From assembly GCF_947179165.1 (NCBI RefSeq), contig NC_077245.1:21799740-21863739 (forward strand): a stretch of 64,000 bases of DNA. The letters run 5' to 3'. This stretch comes from Solanum dulcamara (taxonomy: Eukaryota > Streptophyta > Magnoliopsida > Solanales > Solanaceae). Below, piece by piece: positions 36,101-47,036 of the stretch. Each line of letters begins with the position of its first letter. Position 1 is the first letter of the stretch. The notes under the pieces are model-generated. The model did not search any database and was not told the origin of the DNA. It was given only the letters and a program-made list of their open reading frames with translations. The position numbers and the translations under genes were made by a program.

Positions 36101-37069
36101 GTGACTTCTATTTTTCCCATTTGCAAATCCTTTGTGACTTTCACCTTTTTACTTGAGGCTTACCACTCCACTAAAACTAAAAAAGATTGTGCAGTAGTGT
36201 GATACGACCTTACTATCAGACACCTTGAAGGAAAATAGTAGTCCATTACTCCCTAAGATCTGTGCTTGTATACCATTGGGAAGTATATTGATTCTCCATG
36301 AATTTGGGCTTGGTAGTTGGAAATAGTGAGTTGGCTTGGTTTGTCACTGCAATTTTTTTGGGGGAGTTTATTAGACGACGTTTGTGATTGGATCAACTGG
36401 AGCAAGGTCTTATTAGTGAGTGTGGACGGAAAGTCGGTCTGACTATATTGCTCTCCAACTGCTATTCCTTCCCCTGTTGTAACCATAGTTGTTTTTGGCA
36501 GAATTGAAGTTTGCTACTGACTTTGATAGTGAAGCTAGGATTTATTTTAATACTATAGTTAATGCGGAAAGAAATTTCTTGCCGATCCCGTTGCGACATA
36601 ACAAAATAAGATTTTGCAGCCACAAAGACAAACTGTTTTTTTCTCGACAGAGTTAATAGCTTGCTGATTAACAACATTGCTTAATACTTGTGGGTGTTTT
36701 AAATTGTTTTGTTTCTAAAAACCTTTTCTGACTTTGAAGATACTTGAATTATATCTTTGCAGGAAACCCTTGATTCAGTTGGGTGCTAACATGCCTGCAA
36801 GAGCAGAGCGGGTGGCACGAAGGAGCGATTTTGATCAATATACTCCCGGTGGTTTCTGTAATTTGCCCCCTTCCCGTGGGGAAGCCTACGAAGTAGTCTT
36901 GTACTTTGGGATCATTGACATTCTGCAGGATTATGATATTAGTAAGAAGCTTGAGCATGCTTACAAATCGTTGCAAGCTGACCCCGCCTCGATATCAGCT
37001 GTTGATCCAAAACTCTATTCGAAGAGGTTTCGGAATTTCATAGGCAGAATTTTTGTTGAAGACAGATGA
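33137..37069 (+). CDS. PIP5K: Phosphatidylinositol 4-phosphate 5-kinase with MORN repeats (PIP5K)
   Basis: It phosphorylates PtdIns4P at the 5-OH to give PtdIns(4,5)P2 at the plasma membrane, feeding membrane traffic, actin control and phosphoinositide signalling. Exons: 33,137-34,419; 34,531-34,695; 34,828-34,993; 35,182-35,292; 35,368-35,561; 35,678-35,808; 35,900-35,993; 36,763-37,069. All introns are GT-AG, and the sum is 2,451 nt = 816 aa plus TGA. Residues about 20-85 are acidic then Thr/Ser-rich. Seven MORN repeats and a partial eighth occupy about 90-263 (pattern YEGEWKRG...GKGKFSW), followed by a linker. The PIPK domain spans about 428-810: ATP-site Lys in FMIKTVKK (about 530), DLKGSSHGR (about 596), [11 protein letters not shown] (about 655), IIDILQDYD (Asp about 767) and the activation loop ending YSKRF. 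All key residues are present. The first in-frame ATG is 33,137 (MPETLLF); the open frame extends upstream only from a TTG. Length and MORN pattern resemble Arabidopsis PIP5K4-9; the exact orthologue is not assigned. Confidence 0.96.
35994..36762 (+). other. Long last intron of PIP5K
   Basis: 769 bp, GTAAGAATGG to TTTGCAG, much longer than the other six introns (about 75-190 bp). Open frames within it carry no motif. No transposon end was recognised. Confidence 0.9.
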
Positions 37070-37590
37070 TATATAGGGCAAGAGAAGGAAAAAAATCAAC
37101 AGCAAAACAGAAAGGATGTTAAATTATAGGAGATTCTTCAATGAATCCAGCAAATCCCAAGTGGTAAAGCACAAAACCTGGAATGAGCGGCAGCAGCTCG
37201 CGGTGGTCATAATGGAAGAAATATATATTTTGGCTGCGATGGTACAACTATCATTCATGGGTGGTGCTTGGTTGGGGTTTGTTAGTGGCTGAATTTTATG
37301 GATCAGCCACTGGTTGAGTGTAAGTCTTTTGTATATTCCATGGTTATTTTTGTGTTTTTAGTTTTAGGTATTTTTTTTTGAGCATTGGGAACTGAGCAAA
37401 TTTTCTCAGTGAGATTCAAAAAAGATTGGAGTGGTGGGGGAGGAAAGGAGTTTGAATAATCAAAGTGTACAGCTCATAGGAGAATCAGGAGGTTGAATAT
37501 ATTTATGAAAAAATTACATATATATATAAATGTAGTAATTCTTGTTATGTATGATCGTTCATGTTTGTTTGTAATAATAAAGTTGAGTGA
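37070..37590 (+). other. PIP5K 3' UTR, approximate
   Basis: After the TGA the sequence stays of mixed composition. An AATAATAAAG at about 37,571-37,580 is a plausible near-upstream polyadenylation element. The end point is inferred. Confidence 0.45.
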
Positions 37591-38407
37591 AGGGAGAAGT
37601 AGTACATGTCTGTCATGTGCTGCTGGTGGGGTTGGTGGTGTCATTTGGTTGCTTTTGTTTTGATAGCAGTAAAAGAAAGAGTGGTAATTTGTTAGTATGA
37701 AAAGAGGAGAAAGCAGATAGATGCGCTGTGCTGGTCCTAGCTTTTCTGTCTTTGCTCACTTTTGCCTACTGCTCCTTTTACTGTTTTGGAGTTGGCGTGG
37801 TTTTGTTAAAATGTACCCTCTCTTTCATTTGATTGATAGATTGGTTTTACAAAAAATGGTCTTGTACTTTCTGCACCATTAGTTTGGTCTTGTTAGATCG
37901 GGAAAGAATTTCTATGTTTCAAAATAAAATATTTTCATTTACCTGCTTCCCAGCTTTTGTATACTACCATTATTATAAAGGTTTTTGTTATCCAAATACA
38001 CAACGAAGGGTAAAAAAAACAGGTTTGTGGATGTGGAAATGGAAAAAAATTGAGGGCAAGTTTGTCAATTGAAGGGATTTGGTGGGAAATCGTGTATAAA
38101 CTGTAGGAGTCAAAGTCAGTGTTTCTCTTTCTCTTTTACTGTGTGTTGTTCTTCTTTTATACTTTAGTCGGATTTTTCTGTCTCTTACCTCAGCATGGGT
38201 CTCTGTCCCATTCTGTACCCGATTTCTGTTATCACCCTTTCCTATGAGAGCCTCAAATTTGTAGAGGTTACTTTTGTTGTTATTATCAACAGACGCCCTA
38301 CGACTTATAAAAATAATAATAAAATGAAATCTTGGGATAAGCTACTAATCCTAACAAGGCAAGTCAAGTAAAACAAGGGACGTCACAGATGGGTAGCTTA
38401 ATATCCA
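37591..38407. other. Intergenic between PIP5K and MULE
   Basis: No gene supported; the open frame at 37,833-38,072 has no motif. Confidence 0.5.
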
Positions 38408-38525
38408 CGAAATTCATCGGTGACTTCTTAAAGTTGATATCAACTTTCACTTAAACACTTAAATCAGAAGATGTTCATTTTAGATATCTTATGTAAGGGT
38501 TGAATGTGTCATCTTGATACTTTTT
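38408..38525 (+). repeat. MULE left terminal inverted repeat
   Basis: Begins CGAAATTCATCGGTGACTT; pairs inverted with 44,181-44,298. The high divergence between the TIRs suggests an old insertion. Confidence 0.85.
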
Positions 38526-39048
38526 AAATAATTTATTGGATTCAAGCGCGTGTATTACAATTTCGTTCACATGGATTAGTTGATCAATTATATCATGCCA
38601 ACTCTGTTTTCTTTACACGTTATATTAGCTTTAAATTTAAATGCTCAAAAGTTGATCTTCAACTCCATTTTCTCTTCAGTTCAAAAATCCATCTTCTTCA
38701 GTTCACTGATCAAAACCCTAAGTAAGAATATGAAAGTTCAATCTTTCTTGATTTTCATTCAATTCTTAGTTAGTACTAACTGTTTTTAGTTTATGTTGCC
38801 AATTTTCAGGTTTAAAGGTTGAAATCAAGTATTGAAGATTGCAAGGGTGAACTTCAATCCAGGCTTTTTGACATTTTTATCAACTACTTCTTGTGTTTGC
38901 ATGTTTCATTTGTTGAAGAAGAAGGTGTATGTTCTGGTTGTTTCCACTCTCTTTTAGCATTTTGTAACTAAGTTTTATTTTTTGGAAATTGCACTGATAA
39001 AGTAAGGGGCTTTTTGGGTATTTCCTTGTGCTGGGATCTTTTTAAGAT

Positions 39049-42000
39049 ATGAATCACTATATATTGACATGTTTTCATCATGGGGGTCATGTTATCGCAA
39101 ATTCTAACCCTACTTACAGAGGAGAAATAGATGTATTTGCCATTGCCATTGATAAAGATCATTTTAGCCTTGTCGAGTTTCTTTCATACACTAAAGACCT
39201 TGGGTACACAAATATGAAGAATTTTTATTGTCAAAATGAAATTAACAATGAATTTGTCCAAGTTACTTCAGATATTCAATTGTTAGACTATGTGAAAGAC
39301 TTAGTAGATGATGATGACTTTCATGTTTATGTGGTCCATGAAATTGATGAGTTAGAGGAATTGCCAACTCCAGCTAGTCTTTTAGCATGACTAGACTCTG
39401 TTGATGTTGAAAATGTGGAGAATGAGGCTGTTTCAGATGTGAATGAGACCGATGATGTTTCAGATGTGAATGAGTTAGATCTGCATAGTAGTGACTCAGA
39501 TGTAAATGCCATTTCTGATGAAGATGGTTCATATGTTGATGAAGAATTGAGATCCTTTAGATCTGAAAGGAGGAAGAAAAGAAATCCTAATCCTAAGAGA
39601 AAAGAGAAAGTACCTGAAGAAATACCAGTAGGTGAAACTGGTATTGATAGAGGCTTTGAAGATATAGGAAGAAATAAGAAGGATAGATATGTTGGCAGAT
39701 TAGGAGGAGATGAAGAGTATATTGATAGCTCAGATTGTGATAGTGATAATAACACATATGTGCTAGATGTAGAAGCTGTTAGGGGTGTTGAACAAATTAG
39801 GAAGAAGGAAGAGTAAAAAGGTCAGGTATGATGCTGAATGTGAAATTGCTATTTTTGAACTTGGAATAATTTTTGAAAATGCTAAACAATTTAGAAAGGC
39901 TTTGACAAATTATGCTGTAGAAAATAATTATCAGATTAAGTTAAGGCCTAATGAAATTCATAGAGTGAGAGCTAAATGTAAATTCAAAGAAAAATACAAA
40001 TGGTTGTGTTATGCTGCAATTGATAGAGATTCTGTTAACTTTTTTATCAAGAATTACCAACCTATACATAAGTGTTCTCCATCAAATAAGAATAAAATAT
40101 GTACAAATAAATTTCTAGCAAATAAATTCAAGGATGAAATAACTAAACAACCATCCATAAAAATTTGGAAAATACAAGAATTATACAGGGAGAAGGTAGG
40201 ATTGTATGTGGGTAGGAACATCTGTTACAAGGCAAAGCTAATAATTCTTAGAGAATCCATGGGTGACTGGAATATGAAATTTGCAAGATTATGTGATTAT
40301 GCTGAGGTTATAAAATAGACCAATTCTGGTAGTTCTGATTTTTTAAGAATGGATAGAGAAACTGCACCAGAAAAAAATTTGTATGTATACTTCTATATGT
40401 GCTTGGATGCATTGAAAAGGGGTGGAAGGAAGGATGTAGAAGAATAATAGTATTTGATGGATGTTTCTTAAAGGGTGCTTGCAAGGGTGAACTTCTAGTA
40501 GCAGTTGGCAAGAATGAAAATAATCAGATGTTTCCTATAACCTGGGCAGTTGTAGATAAGGAACTAAGCATAATTGGAATTTCTTTATCAATTACTTGAA
40601 AGAGAACCTGCAGTTGGGTACTGGACAGGGTCTTATTGTGAGGGCAGATATGCAAAAGATAATTACCCATTACATTTGCTAAAGCTATTAAATTATCTAT
40701 TAAGTATTGAATTGCATTTTGTTTTCCTTTTTTGCAGAATTTTTATGTAGCTGTTGATGAACTGCTACCAAATGCTGAAGTTAGAAGGTGTGCTAGACAT
40801 ATTTGGTCTAATTGGAATAAAACCTAGAAGAGAGAGGAAAGGAGAACAATTCTGGAGATGTTCAAAGGCAAGTTTTGAAGTGAAGTTCAAGGATGAGCTT
40901 CATGAGCTTCATAAAATGAGCAAACTTGGTAAGGATATTTGTGCTGACTTATTGCATTATCCAAAAGTGTCATGGGTTAGGGCATTCTTTCAAGAGCATT
41001 CCAACTGTGATGTAGTTGAAAATAACATGTGTGAGACCTTTAACTCATGGATCATATCATGTAGACACAAATCTATAATAACCATGTTGGAGGAAATTAG
41101 GAGAAAGATAATGACAAGAACTGTGGACATAATTAAGTTTGTCAACACCTGGATATCTGATATTGCACCTATGGCTAGACTTATCTTAGAGGAGAATAAG
41201 GACAAGTCTAGGACATGCAAGGTGCTTTGGAATGTTGATGTTGGGTTTGAGATTGGAAAAGGGGAGTACAGGCATACAATTAACTTGGCTGATAGAGTTT
41301 TGTAGTTGTAGAACTTGGCAACTGAGAGGCATTCCATGCCAACATGATATTACTGCTTTGTGCCACATCGAACAGGAGCCTGAACTTCTTGTGGAGCATT
41401 GGTATAAGAAGGATACCTTCTTAAAGACTTATAGTCATATCATCCGACCAATTCCAAATATGAAGATGTGGCCTGAAACTAACAATCCAAGGATTGAACC
41501 TCTTAAATCTAAATCAATGCCTGACATACCCGCAAGAAATAAAAGAAAGGAAAAAGATGAACCAAGAAAGAACTATGAAAAAATGTCCAAACAAGGGGTG
41601 AAACAAACTTGTTCCATGTGTAAACAACAAGGTCATAACAAGAGATATTACAAGGTAACATAATTTATACTTGCTTGTGTCTTTTTTAATCACTTGTTGA
41701 ATTTTTAATGAACATATATTTTGTGCTTAAATATTCAGGTTGCTGGTCAAAGGTCAAAAACAGCTACCCATAATTCACAATTTAGTGGTCAAAGCTCACA
41801 AGGAAGTAGCCATCCTAAACCAAAAAACTTTAACCAACCTGAACCAACAACATTCAGCCAACCTGCATCAACAACATCAAGCAAGCATGATTCTTCAACA
41901 ATAGTTTGTGCTGATACAAGTAGAGTTAAGAGGGTGAATGATACAAGCTCAAGCCAACCACCATCATATGTGGATACAAGTATTCCTTTTACAAAAGGAA

Positions 42001-42428
42001 TAACAAGTCAACTACCTCGGAGGAGAAAATAGATTATTGGACAAAAGAGAGGAGGAGTTGCAACTGGAGAAAATTCTGCAAGAGGGGGGGGGGGACAGAG
42101 AAACCATCATATGGTGGATCATGTAATGTTGGATTTGGCATTTTCACAAGTGCAAGTGGAACCCAAATACTCAATGTATGCTGTTTTCTCCTTTGGTTAC
42201 ATACTAATCTTCACAAGTGTAGCTTACTTACTAATTTTGGTTTCTCTTTTTCTGTAAAAATAGGCAGAGACTTCAAGTCAAAGAATTCTACCAACAGATT
42301 TAAATTTTAAGGATGCAAGTTCAACAGGCATAGACCTTGGTTTTAAGCCTAGAGGCTTGAGATGGAAAAATAAAGATGATGTCACTACCTCCCAGTTGCA
42401 GCAAATGACAAACAAAAAGAAGAAGTAA
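39049..42428 (+). pseudogene. MULE transposase (mudrA-like), frameshifted
   Basis: In order: an N-terminal PB1-like region (39,049-39,390, ending at an in-frame TGA); an acidic, VSDVNE-repeat linker (39,415-39,816, same frame); the MuDR DNA-binding domain (39,785-40,318, AIFELGIIFENAKQFRKAL); the start of the DDE domain (40,399-40,599, FDGCFLKG...NNQMFPITWAVV); its later part with ARHIWSNWN and a helix region (about 40,780-41,305); the SWIM finger CSCRTWQLRGIPCQH (about 41,297-41,345); and a Zn knuckle CSMCKQQGHNKRYY whose last Cys is Tyr. A GT-AG intron at 41,655-41,738 leads to a Ser/Gln-rich exon. The final exon (about 42,265-42,428) ends in GFKPRGLRWKNKDDVTT and a Lys tail. At least one stop and four frameshifts inactivate it. 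Confidence 0.88.
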
Positions 42429-42499
42429 TAGCAACACCAGCTTTGAATACTTTTTGCTATGTAACGTGATAAGCACTTTTGAGGATTGTAACCTTGTAT

Positions 42500-43495
42500 T
42501 GATATAGATTGTAGATGTATCAGAAGCAGTAAAGCTTAATACATGAGAATCTAATACATAAAATTTCCTTTTAAATTCGAATTTGATACATGAGAATAAC
42601 TGATACATAACCATTCGACATATTCGACAAATTAAGAGTTGATACATTGAAGATTGTTGTATTATTTTTCAACAGAATTGTGGTTGATACATAACATCTT
42701 GTAATGATATAGGTTGTAGATGTATCAGAAGTAGTAAAGCTTGATACATGAGAATATGATACATAAACTTTCCTCTTAAATTCGAATCTGATACATGAGA
42801 ATAACTGATACATAACCATTCGATATATTCGACAAATTAAAGGTTGATAAATTGAAGATTGTTGTATTAGTTTTCAACAGAATTGTGGTTGATATATAAT
42901 ATCTTGTATTGATATATGTTGTAGATGTATTAGAAGCAGTAAAGCTTGATAATGAGAATCTGATACATAAACTTTTCTCTTAAATTCGAATCTGATACAT
43001 AACCATTCGACATATTCGATAGATTAAGGGTTGATACATTAAATATTGTTGTATTAGTTTTCAACAAAATTGTGGTTGATACATAACATCTTGTATTGAT
43101 ATAGGTTGTAGATGTATCAAAAGCAGAAAAGCTTGATACATGAGAATCTGATATATAAACTTTTCTTAAATTCGAATCTGATACATAACCATTCGACATA
43201 TTCGATAGATTAAGGGTTGATACATTAAAGATTATTGTATTAGTTTTTAACAGAATTGTGGTTGATACGTAACATCTTGTATTTATATAGGTTGTAGATG
43301 TATCAAAAGCAGAAAAGCTTGATACATGAGAATCTGATACATAAACTTTCCTATTAAATTCGAATCTGATACATGAGAATAGCCGATACATAAACATTCG
43401 ACATATTCGACAAATTAAGGATTGATACATTGAAGATTGTTGTATTAGTTTTCAACAGAATTGTGGTTGATACATAACATCTTGTATTGATAATA
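42500..43495. repeat. Five-copy tandem array inside the MULE
   Basis: The landmark GTAGATGTAT recurs at 42,511, 42,716, 42,921, 43,108 and 43,294, giving periods of 205, 205, 187 and 186 bases. Each unit contains several GATACATGAGAAT / GATACATAA words and ends AACATCTTGTATTGATA. The shorter units lack one GATACATGAGAATAACT-like block. Long minus-strand open frames here come from the repeat and are not genes. Confidence 0.93.
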
Positions 43496-43499
43496 AAAG

Positions 43500-43917
43500 A
43501 TATGTAGTTTGATAATTTCTTCTTTAAACAATTAGGTTTCAATCTCCATATTCCAAACATTACCAACCAAGTAGCGATGACACCAACAATAAATATATTT
43601 CTTGCTCGATTTATTTTTTCATCAAAAGCCTTGACTTTCTTCAACAAACCCCAGATCACCTTATTTGCTTGAGGAGGGTGTTGATCTTCATACCAATAAA
43701 AAAATCACAGCCATCCATTTTCTACAAAATCAATCAGAAGAAAAAAATTAGAAGCCCACAATTAACTATATAATTAACTTTAAGAAAAATAAAGAATTAC
43801 TTTACCTTTGAAAGTTTACAAGTAAAAAATCTACGACCTGGATTTAGTGGGTCCAAAAAGTCTTTAATAGTGCTTCATACCACATTTACAATATCGACAT
43901 TCATCCAAAGAGGTCAT
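43500..43917 (-). pseudogene. GRF-type zinc-finger gene, convergent to MULE transposase
   Basis: Exon 1 starts at 43,917 with MTSLDECRYCKCGMKH, then, in a shifted frame, NPGRRFFTCKLSK, and ends at a donor (GTAAAG) at 43,805. After an intron of about 83 bp (acceptor TTTTGTAG), exon 2 gives GCDFFI and, one base out of frame, WYEDQHPPQANKVIWGLL. A basic helix and a hydrophobic segment (IFIVGVIATWLVMFGIW) follow. The order C-x2-CxC, PGRRFFxC, GCxFFxW is the plant zf-GRF pattern, and a C-terminal hydrophobic stretch is common in small plant GRF proteins. It points towards the transposase from inside the right TIR. A stop, two frameshifts and the tandem array at its 3' end make the present copy a pseudogene. 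Its role is unknown; it may be a captured gene or a second element-encoded protein. Confidence 0.68.
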
Positions 43918-44180
43918 GGAAGAGTTGGAGAAGCTCGACATTGAAGTGTATGAGAAGCTTGACATGAAAGAGAGAAAGACAATAAAGAAGAGAGAAAACT
44001 ATTTTTTTTTAAATCAGAGAAAGAAGCTAAGAATTAGGGCAAAATGGAAGAAGAAAGGCTATAAATACATAGATGGGATAGATATTACCGTTATAGGCCA
44101 AGTATGATGCCACATCAGATTAAAAAACAGCTTTTACGCGCCTCAGATGAGTAAAAAAATACGCGAGGTGCCAACTGTGT

Positions 44181-44298
44181 AAAAAGTGTCAAGATGACAC
44201 ATTCGACCCTTACATAAGGTGTCTAAAATAAACATCTCCTGGTTTAGGTGTCTAAGTGATAGTTGGTGCCAATTTTAAGGGGCCACCGATGAATTTCG
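44181..44298 (-). repeat. MULE right terminal inverted repeat
   Basis: Inverted match of the left TIR, ending CACCGATGAATTTCG. The GRF gene starts about 260 bp inside, so this TIR would act as its promoter side. Confidence 0.85.
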
Positions 44299-44857
44299 CC
44301 CCTAGTTATTAATAGGCATTTCACAATGAAAATTAAATATTTTTTTTACTTTAACCTAATTTTGTAATTGATCATATTTTTTATAAGAAATATTTACATT
44401 TTTAAAAATATAATTTATGCATCTCAATTATAAAAAAAATAGCAAAATCATATAACTTGACTAATTTTATCTTAAAACAAACAATCAAATGATCTACTCT
44501 AAAAGAGTATTATCTCAAAACATATAGTCACATAATGTCATAAATTAGATCTCAAATACAAGGTGTTATATGCTATTACAAATATTTTACATTTTATTTT
44601 AAAAAAATTTAAGTTGAAGATAAAGCTGTGTTTGATTATATTTAAATGATGTTACTTCTACAAAAATAAATCATTTAGAGTAAAATTCAAAAAAGAAAAA
44701 TATAGTGAAAAATTAAAATAGGGTACTGAGTGTTTTCATATTTATAAGTGAGGATCAAAAATACACCTAAATTATCTAAGTTATTTGGATTTCATACTTG
44801 AACTATTGAGAGTGTGATTTTCACCTAAACTATCCCTTAATAATTAGTAAAACACAC
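44299..44857. other. AT-rich intergenic, no gene seen
   Basis: No coding or repeat structure recognised. Confidence 0.5.
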
Positions 44858-46038
44858 CTTGACTCATGTTTGATTGGTGAATAGAAAATTTTTTTTGAAA
44901 AATATTTTTTAGTGTTTGGTTGGTGAATTAAAAATATTTTCTAGAAAATATCTTTTATTTTTTGTTAGAGAGTAGAAAATACTTTGTAGGAACATAATTT
45001 TTGATCCGAAAACCAACTTCGATAATCGATTTAGAACCCGACCCCGACATCCGAATTAGGACATGACCCTAATGATCGATACAAAATTCGACCCTAAAAT
45101 CTGACCTAGAACCTGAACCCGACTTCCGTGTCAGGACTCGATCCGACTCCTGATTCACGATATGACTCTACTCGACTTTCGACTTAAGAGTCGCTCAAAT
45201 AGATATTCAATCTCGACTTTTGAATCAGGATCCGACCACACCTGATTCGGAACCTAACTTTCAAACTAGGATTTGAATTTTCTTTTTAAAAATAATTTTT
45301 TATATTTTTTTTGTGTGTTTATGTGTGTATGTGTGTGTGTGTGTGGGGGGGGTGGGGGAGGCGGGGGAGAGGGGTTGGGTCGAGGTAAGGATAGAAGGGG
45401 GTAAGAAAAATGAAATTTTAAAATTTGAAAATACTTTTCTAAAATAATTTATTTTTGTGTGTGGAGGGAGGGGGCTGGTAGAGGGGAGAGGTAAGGTGTG
45501 GGGTAAAGAAAATAAAGATTTTAAGATTTGAAAATATTTTTTAAAAACAAATTTTTAATTTTTTTTGGGGAGGGGGGGGGGGGGGGGGGGGGAGGAGCAG
45601 GCTAGTAGGGGTGAGGTAAAAAAAAATAAAAATTTTAATATATTTTTTTTTGAAGTGGGGTTGGGATATTGCTGGGATAAAAAATGAAAATTTTAAATTT
45701 TAAAATATTTTTCAATAATAATTTTTTAAATTTTTAGGTTTTTTTTGAGGGGGGAGGGGCTGGTTTGGGGCAGAGGGTTAGAAAAAAATGATTTTTTAAA
45801 ATTTTTTTTTTTAAAATTGTTTTGGATGGGGAGGTTTGGGGGACGGAGTGGTAAGAAAATAAATAAATTATAATTTGAGATTGGAGGAGAGTTTTAGAAA
45901 ATATTTTTCTTAAATTTTTGGAAGGAAATCATTTTCTTTAAATTTGAGGAAAATAAGTTGATTTAGAAAACATTTTTTAAAATATTTAAGCCAACCAAAA
46001 ATGAGAAATTTGAAAAATCCTTCCTACCAAACACACCC
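44858..46038. mobile_element. MITE-like element loaded with G-rich tandem repeats
   Basis: The right end, read inverted, is GGGTGTGTTTGGTAGGAAGG. The left end region has GTTTGATTGGTGAATAGAAA and GTGTTTGGTTGGTGAAT. Between them are a zone of degenerate short repeats with CCGACTYCSGAATCAGG words (about 45,010-45,260) and then five or six irregular units of roughly 90 bp with runs of G followed by AAAATTTTAAAATTTGAAAA (45,300-45,870). No ORF. A shorter relative lies at about 50,010-50,356. Superfamily not assigned. Confidence 0.5.
45330..45860 (+). repeat. G-run tandem repeats, includes a 21-G homopolymer
   Basis: G-runs recur every 60-120 bases, separated by AT-rich spacers. The longest is an uninterrupted 21-G run at about 45,572-45,592, next to GAGGAGCAGG. 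Strong quadruplex potential on the plus strand. Length of the run may be affected by sequencing error. Confidence 0.85.
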
Positions 46039-47036
46039 TTTTATCTTTCCATTTCGGAAATAACTTTTATTAGTAAGTATGCTGTATGTTACATATATTT
46101 TTTTTATATAAATAAAAATCATGATTTTAAAGAAGTAAGAGAAAAAGATAAATAGTTAAGGTTAAAATAGGCAAATTAAAAGATCAATTGATATATAAGG
46201 AGAATAATGTCTATTATTCAAAATTGAAAGGATAGTTTAACTTTTAAAATAAAGTTGTGGGATATAAATAATATTCACATATTGAATTAATGACCCATTA
46301 TTTAGTTAGAAGTTACTGCTCATTTTAATCGAGTAAGACAAGTTACACATTTGACTGATGGAAACTTACATAAATATACAATATTAAGAAAATATTTACT
46401 ATTTATAACAATAATTTTTTTTCTCACTAAACACTTATAATACATTTATAATACAGTTTTAATACACATTGCAGAGAACTATTTATAAAACATATATAAT
46501 AGAAGTTTTATAGATGGATAATACATTTATCACATATTTTAATAGACTTATAATACATTATGTCAGTTTCTTACTATACAAACATAATATATATTTTAAA
46601 ACACTTATAATACATTTATATTGTATGCATAATTCACTTTTAATACAAGTGTAGATTTATCATAATATTGCTATATATTGCTATAAATTATAATAAATAA
46701 AAAATATTGCTAAAATCAGTAATTAATTTTTAAAAAGCACTCAATTAAATAATTTTTCCTATGATTGATGGGTCGAAAATAATTACATTCGCTAGTTATT
46801 TTGGTGGAAGATTATCCATAAATTTTGAGCGTGCTATGATCCAAATTCTACGTGAAGCTCCTATCATTGAAGAAATTATTATTATGGGCAATTGTGTATT
46901 TTCAATGCAATAAAGTTCAATTCCAGCAACTTATCTTTGACCATTTCTCTCCCCCTCCCACCACCCTTTTTTTTTGCTTGTAATATATATGCCTATTAAA
47001 TTAAAGATTCTACTAGAAGATATACAAACCATTCAC
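46039..47036. other. AT-rich, with TTATAATACA-type short repeats
   Basis: 46,430-46,640 is made of irregular repeats of AATACATTTATAATACA. No gene. Confidence 0.5.

Larger units (their letters stand above)
38408..44298 (+). mobile_element. Mutator-like element (MULE) with both terminal inverted repeats
   Basis: A 5.9-kb element. Left TIR 38,408-38,525 and right TIR 44,181-44,298 match as inverted repeats over about 118 bp at roughly four bases in five; shared words include CGAAATTCATCGGTG at the tip and GAATGTGTCATCTTGA at the inner side. It contains the transposase pseudogene, a tandem array and a convergent zinc-finger gene. A 9-bp target duplication could not be confirmed by eye (TAGCTTAATA on the left, TAGTTATTAATA on the right are only similar). 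Confidence 0.88.

Noticed and set aside
42500..43495. CRISPR-like array
   Set aside because: Units are nearly identical along their length, with no unique spacers, and lie in a plant transposon.
42321..43659. Long minus-strand frames with repeated MYQ.LICRICRM-like peptides
   Set aside because: They are translations of the tandem array; only the high end (above 43,500) has real coding similarity.
43916..44107. Lys/Glu-rich plus-strand frame at the MULE right side
   Set aside because: Antisense to the GRF gene start and TIR; low-complexity peptide without motif.
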